A stretch of 64,000 bases of DNA from Tabrizicola thermarum (GCF_003574395.1 NZ_QMJY01000079.1:62001-126000); one strand, 5' to 3'. Shown: positions 25,325 to 34,843, counted from the first letter of the stretch. Notes: a model not told the origin generated them from the letters alone. Program-made: numbers and translations.

Positions 25325-26920
25325 ATGTCGAACCGTGCCCCCCTTCCGCCTGAAATCGCCCGCCGCCGGACCTTTGCGATCATCTCGCACCCCGACGCCG
25401 GGAAAACCACGCTGACCGAAAAGTTCCTCCTGTTCGGCGGCGCGATCCAGATGGCGGGCCAGGTCCGCGCCAAGGGCGATGCGCGGCGCACCCGGTCCGA
25501 CTTCATGAAGCTGGAGCAGGAACGCGGAATTTCCGTCAGCGCCTCGGCCATGTCCTTCGACTACCGCGAGTTCCGCTTCAACCTGGTGGACACCCCCGGT
25601 CACAGCGATTTCTCGGAAGACACCTACCGCACGCTGACCGCCGTCGATGCCGCGATCATGGTGATCGACGGGGCGAAGGGCGTGGAGTCCCAGACCCGCA
25701 AGCTGTTCGAGGTCTGCCGGTTGCGCGACCTGCCGATCCTGACCTTCTGCAACAAGATGGACCGCGAAAGCCGCGACTTGTTCGAGATCATCGACGAGAT
25801 CCAGGAAAATCTGGCGATCGACGTGACGCCCGCAAGCTGGCCGATAGGCATGGGGCGCGATTTCGTCGGCGCCTATGACCTTCTGCACGACCGGCTGGAG
25901 ATCATGGACCGCGCCGACCGCAACCGCGTGGCGGAATCGATCAAGATCAGCGGCGTGGATGACCCGAAGCTGGCCGAACATATCCCGGCCGAGCTGTTGC
26001 AGAAGTTCCATGACGAATTGGAGATGGCCCGGGAACTCCTGCCCGCCTTCGACCGCACGGCCTTCCTGAACGGGTCCATGACCCCAATCTGGTTCGGAAG
26101 CGCCATCAACTCTTTCGGCGTGAAGGAGCTGATGGACGGCATCGGCGAATACGGGCCCGAGCCCGAGCCGCAGAAGGCCGCCGAACGCCAGATCGACCCG
26201 TCCGAACCCGCCGTCACCGGCTTTGTCTTCAAGGTCCAGGCCAACATGGACCCGAAACACCGCGACCGGGTGGCCTTCGTGCGCCTCGCCTCGGGCCATT
26301 TCGAACGCGGCATGAAGCTGCACCACGTGCGCACGAAGAAGCCGATGTCGATCACCAACCCGGTCCTGTTCCTGGCCGCCGACCGGGAACTGGCCGAGGA
26401 AGCCTGGGCCGGCGACATCATCGGCATCCCGAACCACGGGCAGCTGCGCATCGGTGACGCGCTGACCGAAGGGGAATCCCTGCGCTTCACCGGCATCCCG
26501 TCGTTTGCGCCAGAGCTTCTGCAATCCATCCGCGCCCTTGACCCGATGAAGGCCAAGCATCTGGAAAAGGCCCTGACCCAATTCGCCGAGGAAGGGGCGG
26601 CCAAGGTGTTCAAGCCGATGATCGGCTCGGGCTATATCGTCGGCGTCGTGGGTGCCCTGCAATTCGACGTGCTGGCCAGCCGGATCGAGCAGGAATATTC
26701 CCTGCCCGTGCGTTTCGAGGGCTCGAACTTCACCTCGGCCCGCTGGATTTCCGGCGACAAGGCCGAGATCGAGAAGCTGGTGAACGTCAACAAGGGCCAC
26801 ATCGCGCATGACAGCGACGGGGATCTGGTGTTCCTGACCCGCCTGCAATGGGACATCGACCGCGTGGTGCGCGACTATCCCGGCGTCAAGCTGACGGCCA
26901 CCAAGGAGATGATGGTCTGA
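25325..26920 (+). CDS. prfC: Peptide chain release factor 3
   Basis: 531-residue translational GTPase that removes RF1/RF2 from the ribosome after termination. It has G1 ISHPDAGKTTLTEKFLLFGG, G2 ERGISVSASAMSF, G3 NLVDTPGHSDFSEDTYRTL, G4 FCNKMDRES and the RF3-specific C-terminal region (FEGSNFTSARWISGDK). The start at 25325 (MSNRAPLPPEI) is preferred over 25271, whose added residues are basic and not conserved. No good Shine-Dalgarno is evident. Confidence 0.95.
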   Translation: MSNRAPLPPEIARRRTFAIISHPDAGKTTLTEKFLLFGGAIQMAGQVRAKGDARRTRSDFMKLEQERGISVSASAMSFDYREFRFNLVDTPGHSDFSEDTYRTLTAVDAAIMVIDGAKGVESQTRKLFEVCRLRDLPILTFCNKMDRESRDLFEIIDEIQENLAIDVTPASWPIGMGRDFVGAYDLLHDRLEIMDRADRNRVAESIKISGVDDPKLAEHIPAELLQKFHDELEMARELLPAFDRTAFLNGSMTPIWFGSAINSFGVKELMDGIGEYGPEPEPQKAAERQIDPSEPAVTGFVFKVQANMDPKHRDRVAFVRLASGHFERGMKLHHVRTKKPMSITNPVLFLAADRELAEEAWAGDIIGIPNHGQLRIGDALTEGESLRFTGIPSFAPELLQSIRALDPMKAKHLEKALTQFAEEGAAKVFKPMIGSGYIVGVVGALQFDVLASRIEQEYSLPVRFEGSNFTSARWISGDKAEIEKLVNVNKGHIAHDSDGDLVFLTRLQWDIDRVVRDYPGVKLTATKEMMV

Positions 26921-26989
26921 GCCGCGCTTGACCCGTCCCGGGTGCGGACCTAGCCTGCGCCCGAGGCAACGGCGGAGGCCGACAGCAGC

Positions 26990-27832
26990 ATGACGACGCC
27001 CGACCCGCTGGCCCACGCCGCGCCCGATGCAGAGGGCCCGGTCGAGACCTACCCGGACGCGCCCGACAGCCTGATCGGCGTGTGGAAGCAGCGGCGGCGG
27101 CGGTTGAAGCTGGCCGCGCGCGACTGGTTCCCGGCCGCGGATCTGGACCTGGCCCCCCTCTTGGCCGCCCGCATCCCCCAGACGATCCCGCCGCTGGAAG
27201 GGCCGCAGACGCTCCACGCCAAGAAACTGCACCAGATGCGGGTCGAACTGGCAGGAAAGCCGGAACTTGCTGCCGTCAACGCGATCCTCATCGCGCATCT
27301 GAGAAAACAGCGTTTCCCGGCCCATGCCCCTGCCCTCTTCCGCCGCATCTGGGCCGAGGCGGGGCCGCAGCTGATGCCAGAGCTGCCGGGGCGCTGGCTG
27401 ATCTCGTCCGCAATCACCTTCGGCGACCATGGCGAGACAGAGGCGCAGCGCCGGGTCGGATTGTCGATCAACGTGCTGTTTTCGCTGATGAAACTCTACG
27501 AGTATGAGCGCCTGCACTCGGGCCTTGACGCCGCAACCCCCTTCCCGATCCGCCGCATCCGGTCCCGCCGCCTGCCTCTCGACATGCCGCATTTCAACCT
27601 GGGCGACGGGGGCCTCGACATCAACCTTCTGGCCCAGATCTGGAACGAGGCGCGCAAGACGCCTGTCGTCGGGCCGCTGGCCTGCCATCTTCTGCAGCGT
27701 CTGAACCGGGACGAGGGCGGCCTTTTCCGACGGATCGGCATCATGCGGGCGGGAAAGCACATGTCGCGGATCGACCGGGTGCTGAAGCCCGCGCCAGAGG
27801 CCACGGACGACCCCGGTCGGGCGGACGGCTAG
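26990..27832 (+). CDS. Conserved-looking cytoplasmic protein, unrecognised
   Basis: 280-residue protein with an Asp/Pro/Ala-rich N terminus, then a basic helical region (LIGVWKQRRRRLKLAARDWF) and a mostly alpha-helical body rich in Leu and Arg, with no signal peptide or membrane segment. I recognise no domain. Internal pieces such as LISSAITFGDHGETEAQRRV and DMPHFNLGDGGLDINLLAQI look like structured protein and the frame's third-position composition agrees with coding. It follows prfC by about 70 bases. Its TAG stop shares the four bases CTAG with the convergent gene. Confidence 0.65.
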   Translation: MTTPDPLAHAAPDAEGPVETYPDAPDSLIGVWKQRRRRLKLAARDWFPAADLDLAPLLAARIPQTIPPLEGPQTLHAKKLHQMRVELAGKPELAAVNAILIAHLRKQRFPAHAPALFRRIWAEAGPQLMPELPGRWLISSAITFGDHGETEAQRRVGLSINVLFSLMKLYEYERLHSGLDAATPFPIRRIRSRRLPLDMPHFNLGDGGLDINLLAQIWNEARKTPVVGPLACHLLQRLNRDEGGLFRRIGIMRAGKHMSRIDRVLKPAPEATDDPGRADG

Positions 27833-28224
27833 AAGCCCTCGGCGCGCCAACCGTGATCCGGCCCCGCCTTGGCCAGGATCACCCGCCGGATCGCAGCGGG
27901 CGGCTGGTCGCAGCCGATCGAGGCGACGGTGACCAGGTTACTGCCCTGCGGAAAGCCCCGCCCGAGGCGGACAAGGGCAAGCTCGCCCGGAGCCAGCGGC
28001 GGCGACTGGCCCAGAAGGCGGGCGTGATCGTCATGGATGCGGAACCGCACATGCCGGCAGCCCCCGTCAGGGGCGGCGACAAGAAGGCCATAGCTGCGGT
28101 CTTCGGATGTCGAGGCAAACTGGACAGACGTGGCGCAGTTCGGCTGCCTGCATCCGCCGCTGTCGATATCGGAATTTGATGGAGAGGCCAGCGCAAGCCA
28201 GGCCAGGGCGAAAGCACATCTCAT
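27829..28224 (-). CDS. Small secreted protein, unrecognised
   Basis: 131 residues with a short N-terminal hydrophobic stretch (MRCAFALAWLALASPSNS) that could be a signal peptide, and four cysteines in the mature part (GGCRQPNC, GGCRHVRF, IGCDQPP) consistent with disulfides in the periplasm. The middle reads as beta-rich (YGLLVAAPDGGCRHVRFRIH). No family recognised. It ends convergently with the upstream gene, overlapping it by four bases. Confidence 0.5.
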   Translation of the reverse strand: MRCAFALAWLALASPSNSDIDSGGCRQPNCATSVQFASTSEDRSYGLLVAAPDGGCRHVRFRIHDDHARLLGQSPPLAPGELALVRLGRGFPQGSNLVTVASIGCDQPPAAIRRVILAKAGPDHGWRAEGF

Positions 28225-28321
28225 CGGGGTCCTGCGGGAAATGGATTGCGGTCAAAGCGAAGGGACTCAATGCTCGCATCCTGCCATTTTCCGCCCGCGA
28301 CGTCGATGCAGGCCGCCCGAC

Positions 28322-28350
28322 TTGACCCTTGCGACGATTTCCGCTATGCG
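28322..28350 (+). promoter_or_regulatory. Candidate promoter of the DEAD-box helicase gene
   Basis: TTGACC (28322-28327) and TATGCG (28345-28350) are separated by 17 bases, with the start codon about 95 bases downstream. A leader of about 85 bases would follow, containing the hairpin at 28412-28430. Consensus reading only. Confidence 0.45.
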
Positions 28351-28411
28351 CCAGAGGCGGCCAAATGGGGCCGAGACGCCGGGGCGCCCGGAAACTAGCG
28401 TCCCATCACAC

Positions 28412-28430
28412 ATGCGGTCCGATACCGCAT
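28412..28430 (+). other. Leader hairpin just before the helicase start
   Basis: ATGCGGT pairs with ACCGCAT around the loop CCGAT, 14 bases before the ATG at 28444 and next to the likely ribosome site (AGGA). It could modulate helicase translation, for example with temperature. This is inference. Confidence 0.4.
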
Positions 28431-28443
28431 CCATAGGACGCTG

Positions 28444-30042
28444 ATGACCAAATTTTCCGACCTCGCGCTGGACCCGCGCGTGCTGCAAGCCGTCTCCGAA
28501 GCCGGCTATGAGACCCCCACCCCGATCCAGGCCCAGGCCATCCCGGAAGCGCTGAAAGGCCGCGACGTCTTGGGCATCGCCCAGACCGGCACCGGCAAGA
28601 CGGCAAGTTTCACGCTGCCGATGATCACGCTGCTGGGCCAGGGCCGCGCCCGCGCCCGGATGCCGCGCAGCCTGGTGCTGGCGCCCACTCGGGAACTGGC
28701 CGCCCAGGTGGCCGAGAACTTCGACATCTACGCCAAGCACACCAAGCTGACCAAGGCGCTTCTGATCGGCGGCGTCGCCTTCGGCGAGCAGGACAAGCTG
28801 ATCGACCGCGGCGTCGATGTGCTGATCGCCACGCCCGGCCGCCTGCTGGACCATTTCGAACGCGGCAAGCTCCTTCTCACCGGCGTGCAGATCATGGTGG
28901 TGGACGAGGCCGACCGGATGCTCGACATGGGCTTCATCCCCGATATCGAGCGCATCTTCCAGCTGACCCCCTTCACCCGCCAGACCATGTTCTACAGCGC
29001 CACCATGGCGCCCGAGATCGAGCGGATCACCAACACCTTCCTCACGAACCCCGCCAAGATCGAGGTGGCGCGTCAGGCGACGGCCTCGACCACGATCACG
29101 CAAAGCCTGATCGAGGTGAAGCCGGTGCGCAAGGACCGCAGCTTCGCCGACAAGCGCGCCGTCCTGCGCGCCCTGATCCGCGCCGAGGGCGAGGCCTGTA
29201 CCAACGCGATCATCTTCTGCAACCGCAAGATGGATGTGGACGTGGTGGCGAAGTCCTTGAAAGCGCACGGGTTCAACGCCGCGCCGATCCACGGCGACCT
29301 CGCGCAGTCCGAACGGATGAAGACGCTGGACGCCTTCCGCGACGGGACGCTGCACCTTCTGGTCGCCTCGGACGTGGCCGCACGCGGTCTGGACATTCCG
29401 GCGGTGAGCCATGTGTTCAACTTCGACGTCCCCTCGCACCCCGAGGATTACGTCCACCGCATCGGCCGGACGGGCCGCGCGGGGCGACTGGGCAAGGCCT
29501 TCACCATTTCGGTGCCGTCGGACGAAAAGTATCTGAAGGCCATCGAAAACCTTATCAAGACGGAAATCCCGCGCGGCGCCTTGCCCGAGGGCTTCGAGCC
29601 CGACACCAGTGAAGGCAAGCCGGATCGCGCCCCGCGCGAAGACCGCAAGGGCCGCGACCGTGGCGGCCGTAGCCGCGACCGCGAACGTCCGGTCAAGCCG
29701 CATGACGAGGCCGCGCCGATGGAGCCGCTGGTCGTCGTGGCCCGCGCCGAGCCCGCCGAGGACGCGCCGCGCGAAGAGCGTCGGGACAGCCAGAAAGAGC
29801 CCCGGGCCGAGCGGAGCGCCGAGCGGAGCGCCGAGCGGTCGGGCGACCGCAGACGCGAGGATCGCGGCGAGCGCCGGGAGCCGCGCGAGGACCGCCGCGA
29901 CTACCGTCGCGACCGCGATCCCGGGCCTTCGGTGATCGGCATGGGCGACCATGTGCCCGACTTCATCCTGCGCAGCTTTGCGCTGGCCCCCGCCAAGGCC
30001 GAAGAGGCCGAGGACCTGACCGCGACCGGCACCGAGGGCTGA
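28444..30042 (+). CDS. DEAD-box ATP-dependent RNA helicase, RhlE-like
   Basis: 532-residue helicase. The Q motif (PTPIQAQAIP), motif I AQTGTGKTASF, Ia PTRELAAQ, II VDEADRMLDMGF, III SAT, and motifs V and VI (DVAARGLDIP, HRIGRTGRAGR) are all present, so it should unwind RNA with ATP. The tail from about residue 385 is charged and low in complexity, ending in an Arg/Glu/Asp-rich segment with repeats such as AERSAERSAERSGDRRRED; tails of this type bind RNA or RNase partners. The tail is encoded by short tandem repeats near 29808-29845. Roles in ribosome assembly or RNA decay at low temperature are known for the family. Confidence 0.92.
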   Translation: MTKFSDLALDPRVLQAVSEAGYETPTPIQAQAIPEALKGRDVLGIAQTGTGKTASFTLPMITLLGQGRARARMPRSLVLAPTRELAAQVAENFDIYAKHTKLTKALLIGGVAFGEQDKLIDRGVDVLIATPGRLLDHFERGKLLLTGVQIMVVDEADRMLDMGFIPDIERIFQLTPFTRQTMFYSATMAPEIERITNTFLTNPAKIEVARQATASTTITQSLIEVKPVRKDRSFADKRAVLRALIRAEGEACTNAIIFCNRKMDVDVVAKSLKAHGFNAAPIHGDLAQSERMKTLDAFRDGTLHLLVASDVAARGLDIPAVSHVFNFDVPSHPEDYVHRIGRTGRAGRLGKAFTISVPSDEKYLKAIENLIKTEIPRGALPEGFEPDTSEGKPDRAPREDRKGRDRGGRSRDRERPVKPHDEAAPMEPLVVVARAEPAEDAPREERRDSQKEPRAERSAERSAERSGDRRREDRGERREPREDRRDYRRDRDPGPSVIGMGDHVPDFILRSFALAPAKAEEAEDLTATGTEG

Positions 30043-30051
30043 AGCGCCCCC

Positions 30052-30110
30052 TCGTGCGACTTCGTCGTCTCGTCGGGCGCGGCCCAGCGAGAAGCGACGA
30101 AGTCGACGAC
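30052..30110. repeat. Intergenic long hairpin, CGTGCGACTTCGTC family, copy 2
   Basis: Arms CGTGCGACTTCGTCGTCTC (from 30053) and its near-complement ending at 30110 flank a GC-rich loop containing GGGCGCGGCCCAG. It matches copy 1 (13883-13943) in reverse orientation and lies between the converging helicase and rnj genes, where it could terminate both. Confidence 0.6.
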
Positions 30111-30127
30111 GCGCGGTCTGCCCTGGA

Positions 30128-31798
30128 CTACTCGGCCACAAGCCGGCTGATGACCACCGTCACCTCCGGCTTCTTGCCGATCTCTTCCATGGCGACTTGC
30201 CGGACGACCTTGCGGATCTCTTCCTCCAGCTTGCCGTCATCGGCCAGAACCTTGCGGCCCAGGCGTCCGATCACCTCGTCAAGGTCGGCCTCCATCGTCT
30301 CGGAGAGCGGCCGTTCCCCGCGCCCCGTCGGCGGCAGACCCATGAGTTCCACCCAGGGCTCGCCCATCGGCGTATCGGTCTCGTCCAGGATCAAGGTGAC
30401 GGTGACCAGCCCGTTCAGCGCCATGCGGATCCGGTCGCGCACCACCCCGTCCAGCGCGCCGATCAGCGCGGTGCCGTCCAGGTAAAGCCGCCCGGTTTCC
30501 ACATATTCCGCGACTTCCGGCACATCGCCCGTCAGGTCCAGCATCGTCCCGTTCGGCGCCACGGCAGCCGCGATGCCGCTTTCCGTGGCGATGCGGGCAT
30601 GTTCGGTCAGGTGCCGGTGCTCGCCATGCATCGGGATCAGCATGTCGGGCAGGATCAGCCGGTGGACATGTTCAAGGTCCGGGCGGTTGGCATGGCCCGA
30701 GACGTGATACTTCCCGCCCTGGTCGTCGATCACCTGCACGCCCATTTCGGAAAACGCGTTCCAGACCCGCAGCACGTCGCGTTCGTTGCCGGGGATGGTC
30801 TTGGACGAGAACAGGAAGGTGTCGCCCTCCTTCATCTCGATCCCCAGATACTTGCCGCGCGACAGCTGCGCGCTGGCCGCCCGGCGTTCGCCCTGGCTTC
30901 CGGTCACCAGCAGCATCAGGTTGCGGCGCGGCACCTCCAGCGCCTCTTCCGGGCTGACGGTCTTCGGGAAACCCGACAGCACCGCCGCCTCTTCCGCCGC
31001 CGAAAGCATCCGCTTCATCGACCGGCCCAGGACGCAGATCGTCCGGTCGGCGGCCCGCGCCGCCTCGGCCAGGGTCTTCAGCCGCGCCACGTTCGACCCG
31101 AAGGTCGTGGCCACCACCATGCCGCTGCGGCTGCGGATCAGTTCGGTCAGCGGTTCGGCCAGCGACGCCTCGGACCGGCCGGGATGGGTGGAAAAGACAT
31201 TGGTCGAATCGCAGGCCATCACCTTCACCGGCCGTTCGGCGGCGATCTCGGAGAAGCGCGCGTCGTCCCAGCCTTCGCCCACCACAGGCGTATGGTCGAT
31301 CTTGAAATCGGCGGAATGGAAGATGCGGCCCGCGGGCGTGTCGATCACCAGGGCCGAACTTTCCGGGATCGAATGGCTGACAGGCACGAACTGCACCTTG
31401 AACGGCCCGACCTCGACTGTCGCGGGGCGGGGTTCGACCGTCACGATCTGATCGACGGGCAGGCCCGCCTCCTCGAACTTCAGCCGCCCGATGGTCGCGG
31501 TGAAGCGGCGGCAGTAGACCTTCTTCTCCAGCCCCGGCCAGAGATGCGGCAGCGCGCCGATGTGGTCCTCATGCGCGTGGGTGATGAAGATCGCCTCCAG
31601 CCGGTCCAGCTTGTCGTGCAGCCAGCCGACATCGGGCAGGATCAGGTCCACGCCGGGCGAGGTGTCCATGTCCGGGAAGGCCACGCCCAGATCGACGAGG
31701 ATCAGATGCTCTTTCCCCTTCGGCCCATAGCCGTAGACATAGGCGTTCATGCCGATCTCGCCGGCGCCGCCGAGGGGAAGATAGATAAGGCGGTTCAT
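30128..31798 (-). CDS. rnj: Ribonuclease J
   Basis: 556-residue metallo-beta-lactamase/beta-CASP ribonuclease with 5'-exonuclease and endonuclease activity in RNA processing. The start MNRLIYLPLGGAGEIGMNAY is characteristic, and the zinc motif is FITHAHEDHIGALPHL (about 72-87). Further motifs include HSIPESSALVIDTPAG, STNVFSTHPGRSE and MHGEHRHLTEHA (beta-CASP/metal). The start at 31798 is preferred over 31990 because AAGGA precedes it and the conserved fold begins there. It overlaps coaX by four bases and is the last gene of the long minus-strand run from nuoA. Confidence 0.95.
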   Translation of the reverse strand: MNRLIYLPLGGAGEIGMNAYVYGYGPKGKEHLILVDLGVAFPDMDTSPGVDLILPDVGWLHDKLDRLEAIFITHAHEDHIGALPHLWPGLEKKVYCRRFTATIGRLKFEEAGLPVDQIVTVEPRPATVEVGPFKVQFVPVSHSIPESSALVIDTPAGRIFHSADFKIDHTPVVGEGWDDARFSEIAAERPVKVMACDSTNVFSTHPGRSEASLAEPLTELIRSRSGMVVATTFGSNVARLKTLAEAARAADRTICVLGRSMKRMLSAAEEAAVLSGFPKTVSPEEALEVPRRNLMLLVTGSQGERRAASAQLSRGKYLGIEMKEGDTFLFSSKTIPGNERDVLRVWNAFSEMGVQVIDDQGGKYHVSGHANRPDLEHVHRLILPDMLIPMHGEHRHLTEHARIATESGIAAAVAPNGTMLDLTGDVPEVAEYVETGRLYLDGTALIGALDGVVRDRIRMALNGLVTVTLILDETDTPMGEPWVELMGLPPTGRGERPLSETMEADLDEVIGRLGRKVLADDGKLEEEIRKVVRQVAMEEIGKKPEVTVVISRLVAE

Positions 31799-32568
31799 GC
31801 AGTTTCCTTGTTGTGGTCGTGGATCAGGACGAGGCCATGCATGGTCAGATCGTCCTCGATGGAATGAAATAGCGCGGTCCCTTGCGCGAACAGCGAGGCA
31901 AGGCCCCCTGTCGCGATGACTTTCATCGGCCGGTCGCGTTCGCGGCGCACTTCGCGCACGATGCCCTCGACCAGGCCGATGTAGCCCCAATACACGCCCG
32001 ACTGCATGCAGGCCACCGTATTCGTGCCGATGGCCTTCAGGGGTTTGGCGACATCGACATGCGGCAGGGCGGCGGCGGCCATGTGCAGGGCTTCAAGCGA
32101 CAGGTTCACGCCCGGTGCGATCACCCCGCCGATATACGCGCCGTCGGTATCGACCACGTCGAAGGTCGTGGCCGTGCCGAAATCGACGATGACAAGGTCG
32201 CCCCCGTGCCGGGCGTGCCCCGCGACGGTATTGACCAGCCTGTCCGGGCCGACCGTGGTGCCCTGATCGACGCGCGGCGGGACGGGCAGCAGGCACTCCG
32301 GTTTGCCGACGACAAGGGGGCGGCAGCCGAAGTAGCGGTCGCACAGGACGCGCAGGTTGAACACGACGCGCGGCACGGTCGAGGAGATGATCGCCTCGGT
32401 GATCGTGGCTTCGGTTTTCGTCAGGGACATCAGGCTGGAGAGCCAGACGAAATATTCGTCCGCCGTCCGCTTGTGATCGGTGGCGATGCGCCAGGTGGCG
32501 AGGAAGCGCGCGCCATCCCAGATGGAAAACACGGTGTTGGTGTTGCCGCAGTCGATGGCAAGAAGCAT
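31795..32568 (-). CDS. coaX: Type III pantothenate kinase
   Basis: 257-residue kinase for the first step of coenzyme A synthesis. It has the N-terminal phosphate motif MLLAIDCGNTNTVFSIWDG, the substrate block GPDRLVNTVAGHARHGG, DFGTATTFDVVDTDGAYIGG and ATGGLASLF. The start is at 32568, where the conserved DxGNT motif begins; the longer frame upstream crosses the repeat copy B and is not coding. It overlaps the rnj start. Confidence 0.95.
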   Translation of the reverse strand: MLLAIDCGNTNTVFSIWDGARFLATWRIATDHKRTADEYFVWLSSLMSLTKTEATITEAIISSTVPRVVFNLRVLCDRYFGCRPLVVGKPECLLPVPPRVDQGTTVGPDRLVNTVAGHARHGGDLVIVDFGTATTFDVVDTDGAYIGGVIAPGVNLSLEALHMAAAALPHVDVAKPLKAIGTNTVACMQSGVYWGYIGLVEGIVREVRRERDRPMKVIATGGLASLFAQGTALFHSIEDDLTMHGLVLIHDHNKETA

Positions 32569-32598
32569 GGGCGGTGGTCTCGGGTTGAGGCGGCGGAC

Positions 32599-32649
32599 CG
32601 GGGGTTTCACACCCCCGGACCCCCGTGGAGTATTTCTGAAAAGAGCAAG
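32599..32649 (+). repeat. GGAGTATTT intergenic repeat, copy B
   Basis: CGGGGGTTTCACACCCCCG forms a hairpin, followed by GACCCCCGTGGAGTATTT and CTGAAAAGAGCAAG. It lies between birA and coaX on the opposite strand sense to those genes and is nearly identical to copy A (23845-23895). Confidence 0.8.
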
Positions 32650-32659
32650 CCTGGCGTGG

Positions 32660-33406
32660 TCAGAAGAACACCTCGGCGGCGGGGATGGCAAGGGTTCCGG
32701 CCGGAGTGCGCAGGACCAGGTTGCCTTGCGGGTCGATGGTCTCGAACGTGCCCTCCCGCGTCTGGCTTCCGGTGCGGGCGCGGATCGGCTGGCCAAGACG
32801 GGCGGCATGCGACAGCCAGGCAGCGCGCAGGGGGGCGAAGCCTTCGCGGCGGAAAGTCGTCTCCCAGCGGTCACAGGCGGGGGCGAGGGCGTCGAGGAAG
32901 GTCTCGGGCGTGATCCTCAGGCCGGTCTCCTGCAGGAGCGAAACGGGCGGAACCGCCCCGGCTTCGATCTGGGCGGCATCGGGGGCGGCGATCAGGTTGA
33001 CGCCGATGCCGATGCAGAGCGTCGCGTCGGGGGTATTCAGGCCCTGGGATTCCAGCAGGATCCCCGCGATCTTGCCGCCGTTGCACAGGACATCGTTGGG
33101 CCATTTCAGCGCAAAGCTGGTGTCAAGCCCGGTGATCTGCACGAAGGCATCGCGGAGCGCGAGGGCGGCGGCAAAGGACCTCAGCGCCACGATCTCGGGT
33201 GGCTCGGTCGGGTGCAGGACCAGCGTGCCGTGGAAGTTGCCCGGGGGGCTGGACCAGGGCCGTGCGCGGCGGCCCCGGCCGGCGGTCTGGACCCCGGCCA
33301 GGATCCAGGTGGGACCGGCGAGCGTCGGGGCGCGCCGGAACCCCTCGGCGTTGGTCGAGTCGATCTCGGGCAGGGTGATGCGCCCTGCCCTGCCGTCACC
33401 GGACAA
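32660..33406 (-). CDS. birA: Biotin--[acetyl-CoA-carboxylase] ligase (no DNA-binding domain)
   Basis: 248-residue class I biotin protein ligase. The catalytic block is [18 protein letters not shown] (about 40-57), and [21 protein letters not shown] provides the substrate lysine region. The N-terminal HTH of E. coli BirA is absent, so it is an enzyme rather than a repressor. The only reasonable start in frame is TTG at 33406, overlapping the nuoN end by 11 bases. Its place after nuoN is common in the alphaproteobacteria. Confidence 0.9.
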   Translation of the reverse strand: MSGDGRAGRITLPEIDSTNAEGFRRAPTLAGPTWILAGVQTAGRGRRARPWSSPPGNFHGTLVLHPTEPPEIVALRSFAAALALRDAFVQITGLDTSFALKWPNDVLCNGGKIAGILLESQGLNTPDATLCIGIGVNLIAAPDAAQIEAGAVPPVSLLQETGLRITPETFLDALAPACDRWETTFRREGFAPLRAAWLSHAARLGQPIRARTGSQTREGTFETIDPQGNLVLRTPAGTLAIPAAEVFF

Positions 33407-34832
33407 GTGCCTGGGCGGCCAGCGCCGCGGGGCCTTCGATACCGAAGAGGTTCACGATGCCCAGAAGCATGATCGCGGCCACTGCGACCAGCATCCCCCA
33501 TTGCACCGGGGCCATGCGGCTGTCGACGGGGTCCTGCTCGGCCCCGAAATACATGAAGTAGACGAGGCGCAGATAGTAGAAGGCGCCGATGACCGAGGCG
33601 ACGGCCCCCGCCACGGCCAGCCAGACCCAGCCCGCATCGACCGCCGCCTTCAACACGTAGAACTTGCCGAAGAAGCCGACCATCGGGGGAACGCCGGCCA
33701 GCGAGAACAGCAGGACCAGCATGGCAAGGGCCTTCAGCGGTTCCTTCCTGGCGAACTGGTTCAGCCCGGCGATGTCGCTGACGGGGCGGCCGTCACGCTC
33801 CATCGACAGGATGAAGGCGAAGGTGCCGACGTTCATCGTGACGTAGATCGCCATGTAGATCATCGTCGCCTGCACCCCGTAGGCCGTGCCCACGCAAAGC
33901 CCGATCAGCGCATATCCCATGTGGGCGATCGAGGAATAGGCCATCAGCCGCTTGATGTCGCGCTGCCCGATCGCGGCCACGGCGCCGAGGAACATCGACG
34001 CCACCGCCAGCGCCGCCAGCACCTGGCCCCATTGGCCCGGGATGCCTCCGAACGCATCCTGCACCAGCCGGGCGATCAGGGCCATCGCGGCCACCTTGGG
34101 CGCGGTGGCGAAGAAGGCGGTGACGGGCGTGGGCGAGCCTTCGTAGACGTCGGGCGTCCACATGTGGAAGGGGACCGCAGACACTTTGAACGCAAGGCCC
34201 GCCAGCATGAAGACAAGGCCGAAGAGCAGGCCCAGCGGCACGCCGGCCTGCACCGTGGACAGGATCCCCGCGAACTGGGTCGTGCCCGCATAGCCGTAGA
34301 CCAGCGAGGCGCCGTACAGGAGCAGCCCCGAGGACAGCGCGCCGAGCACGAAATACTTCAGGCCCGCTTCCGAGGACTTGGCGCTGTCGCGGCGGATCGA
34401 GGCGATGACGTAAAGTGCCAGCGACTGGAGTTCGAGCCCCATGTAAAGGGTGATGAGGTCGGCGGACGACACCATCACCATCATCCCCACCACCGACAGC
34501 GTGACGAGCAACGGATATTCAAACCGCAGAATGTCGCGGCGGGACATGTAGTCCTGGCTCATCACCAGCACCGCCGCCGCCGAGATCAGGATCGTGACCT
34601 TCGCAAAGCGCGCGAAGGGGTCATCGACGAACAGGCCGTTGAAGACCAGCCGCTGCCCCGTCCCGCCCGCGCCGATGTACAGCGCCAGCGCCACGAACAG
34701 CCCCGCCGTGGCCCAGACCAGCGTTGCCGCCAGCTTGTCTCGGGTGGTGTAGACCGCCGCCATCAGCGCGGCCATGGCATAGCCCGACAGAAGGATCTCG
34801 GGCAGCAGGGTCCGGAAATCTGCAGAGGTCAT
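33396..34832 (-). CDS. nuoN: NADH-quinone oxidoreductase subunit N
   Basis: 478-residue antiporter-like membrane subunit of complex I with about 14 helices. The core motif region (about 190-300) includes [20 protein letters not shown] and [20 protein letters not shown], with lysine residues used in proton pumping. Last nuo gene of the operon. Eleven bases separate it from nuoM. Confidence 0.97.
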   Translation of the reverse strand: MTSADFRTLLPEILLSGYAMAALMAAVYTTRDKLAATLVWATAGLFVALALYIGAGGTGQRLVFNGLFVDDPFARFAKVTILISAAAVLVMSQDYMSRRDILRFEYPLLVTLSVVGMMVMVSSADLITLYMGLELQSLALYVIASIRRDSAKSSEAGLKYFVLGALSSGLLLYGASLVYGYAGTTQFAGILSTVQAGVPLGLLFGLVFMLAGLAFKVSAVPFHMWTPDVYEGSPTPVTAFFATAPKVAAMALIARLVQDAFGGIPGQWGQVLAALAVASMFLGAVAAIGQRDIKRLMAYSSIAHMGYALIGLCVGTAYGVQATMIYMAIYVTMNVGTFAFILSMERDGRPVSDIAGLNQFARKEPLKALAMLVLLFSLAGVPPMVGFFGKFYVLKAAVDAGWVWLAVAGAVASVIGAFYYLRLVYFMYFGAEQDPVDSRMAPVQWGMLVAVAAIMLLGIVNLFGIEGPAALAAQALVR

Positions 34833-34843
34833 CGCGGGCGTCC

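Noticed and set aside
25184-27850. 888-codon open frame on the minus strand across prfC and the next gene
   Set aside because: It is the reverse-strand shadow of two convincing plus-strand genes and shows no recognisable motif.
29808-29845. Tandem GAGCGGAGCGCC repeats
   Set aside because: Explained as codons for the AERSAERSAERS tail of the helicase; not an independent element or CRISPR.
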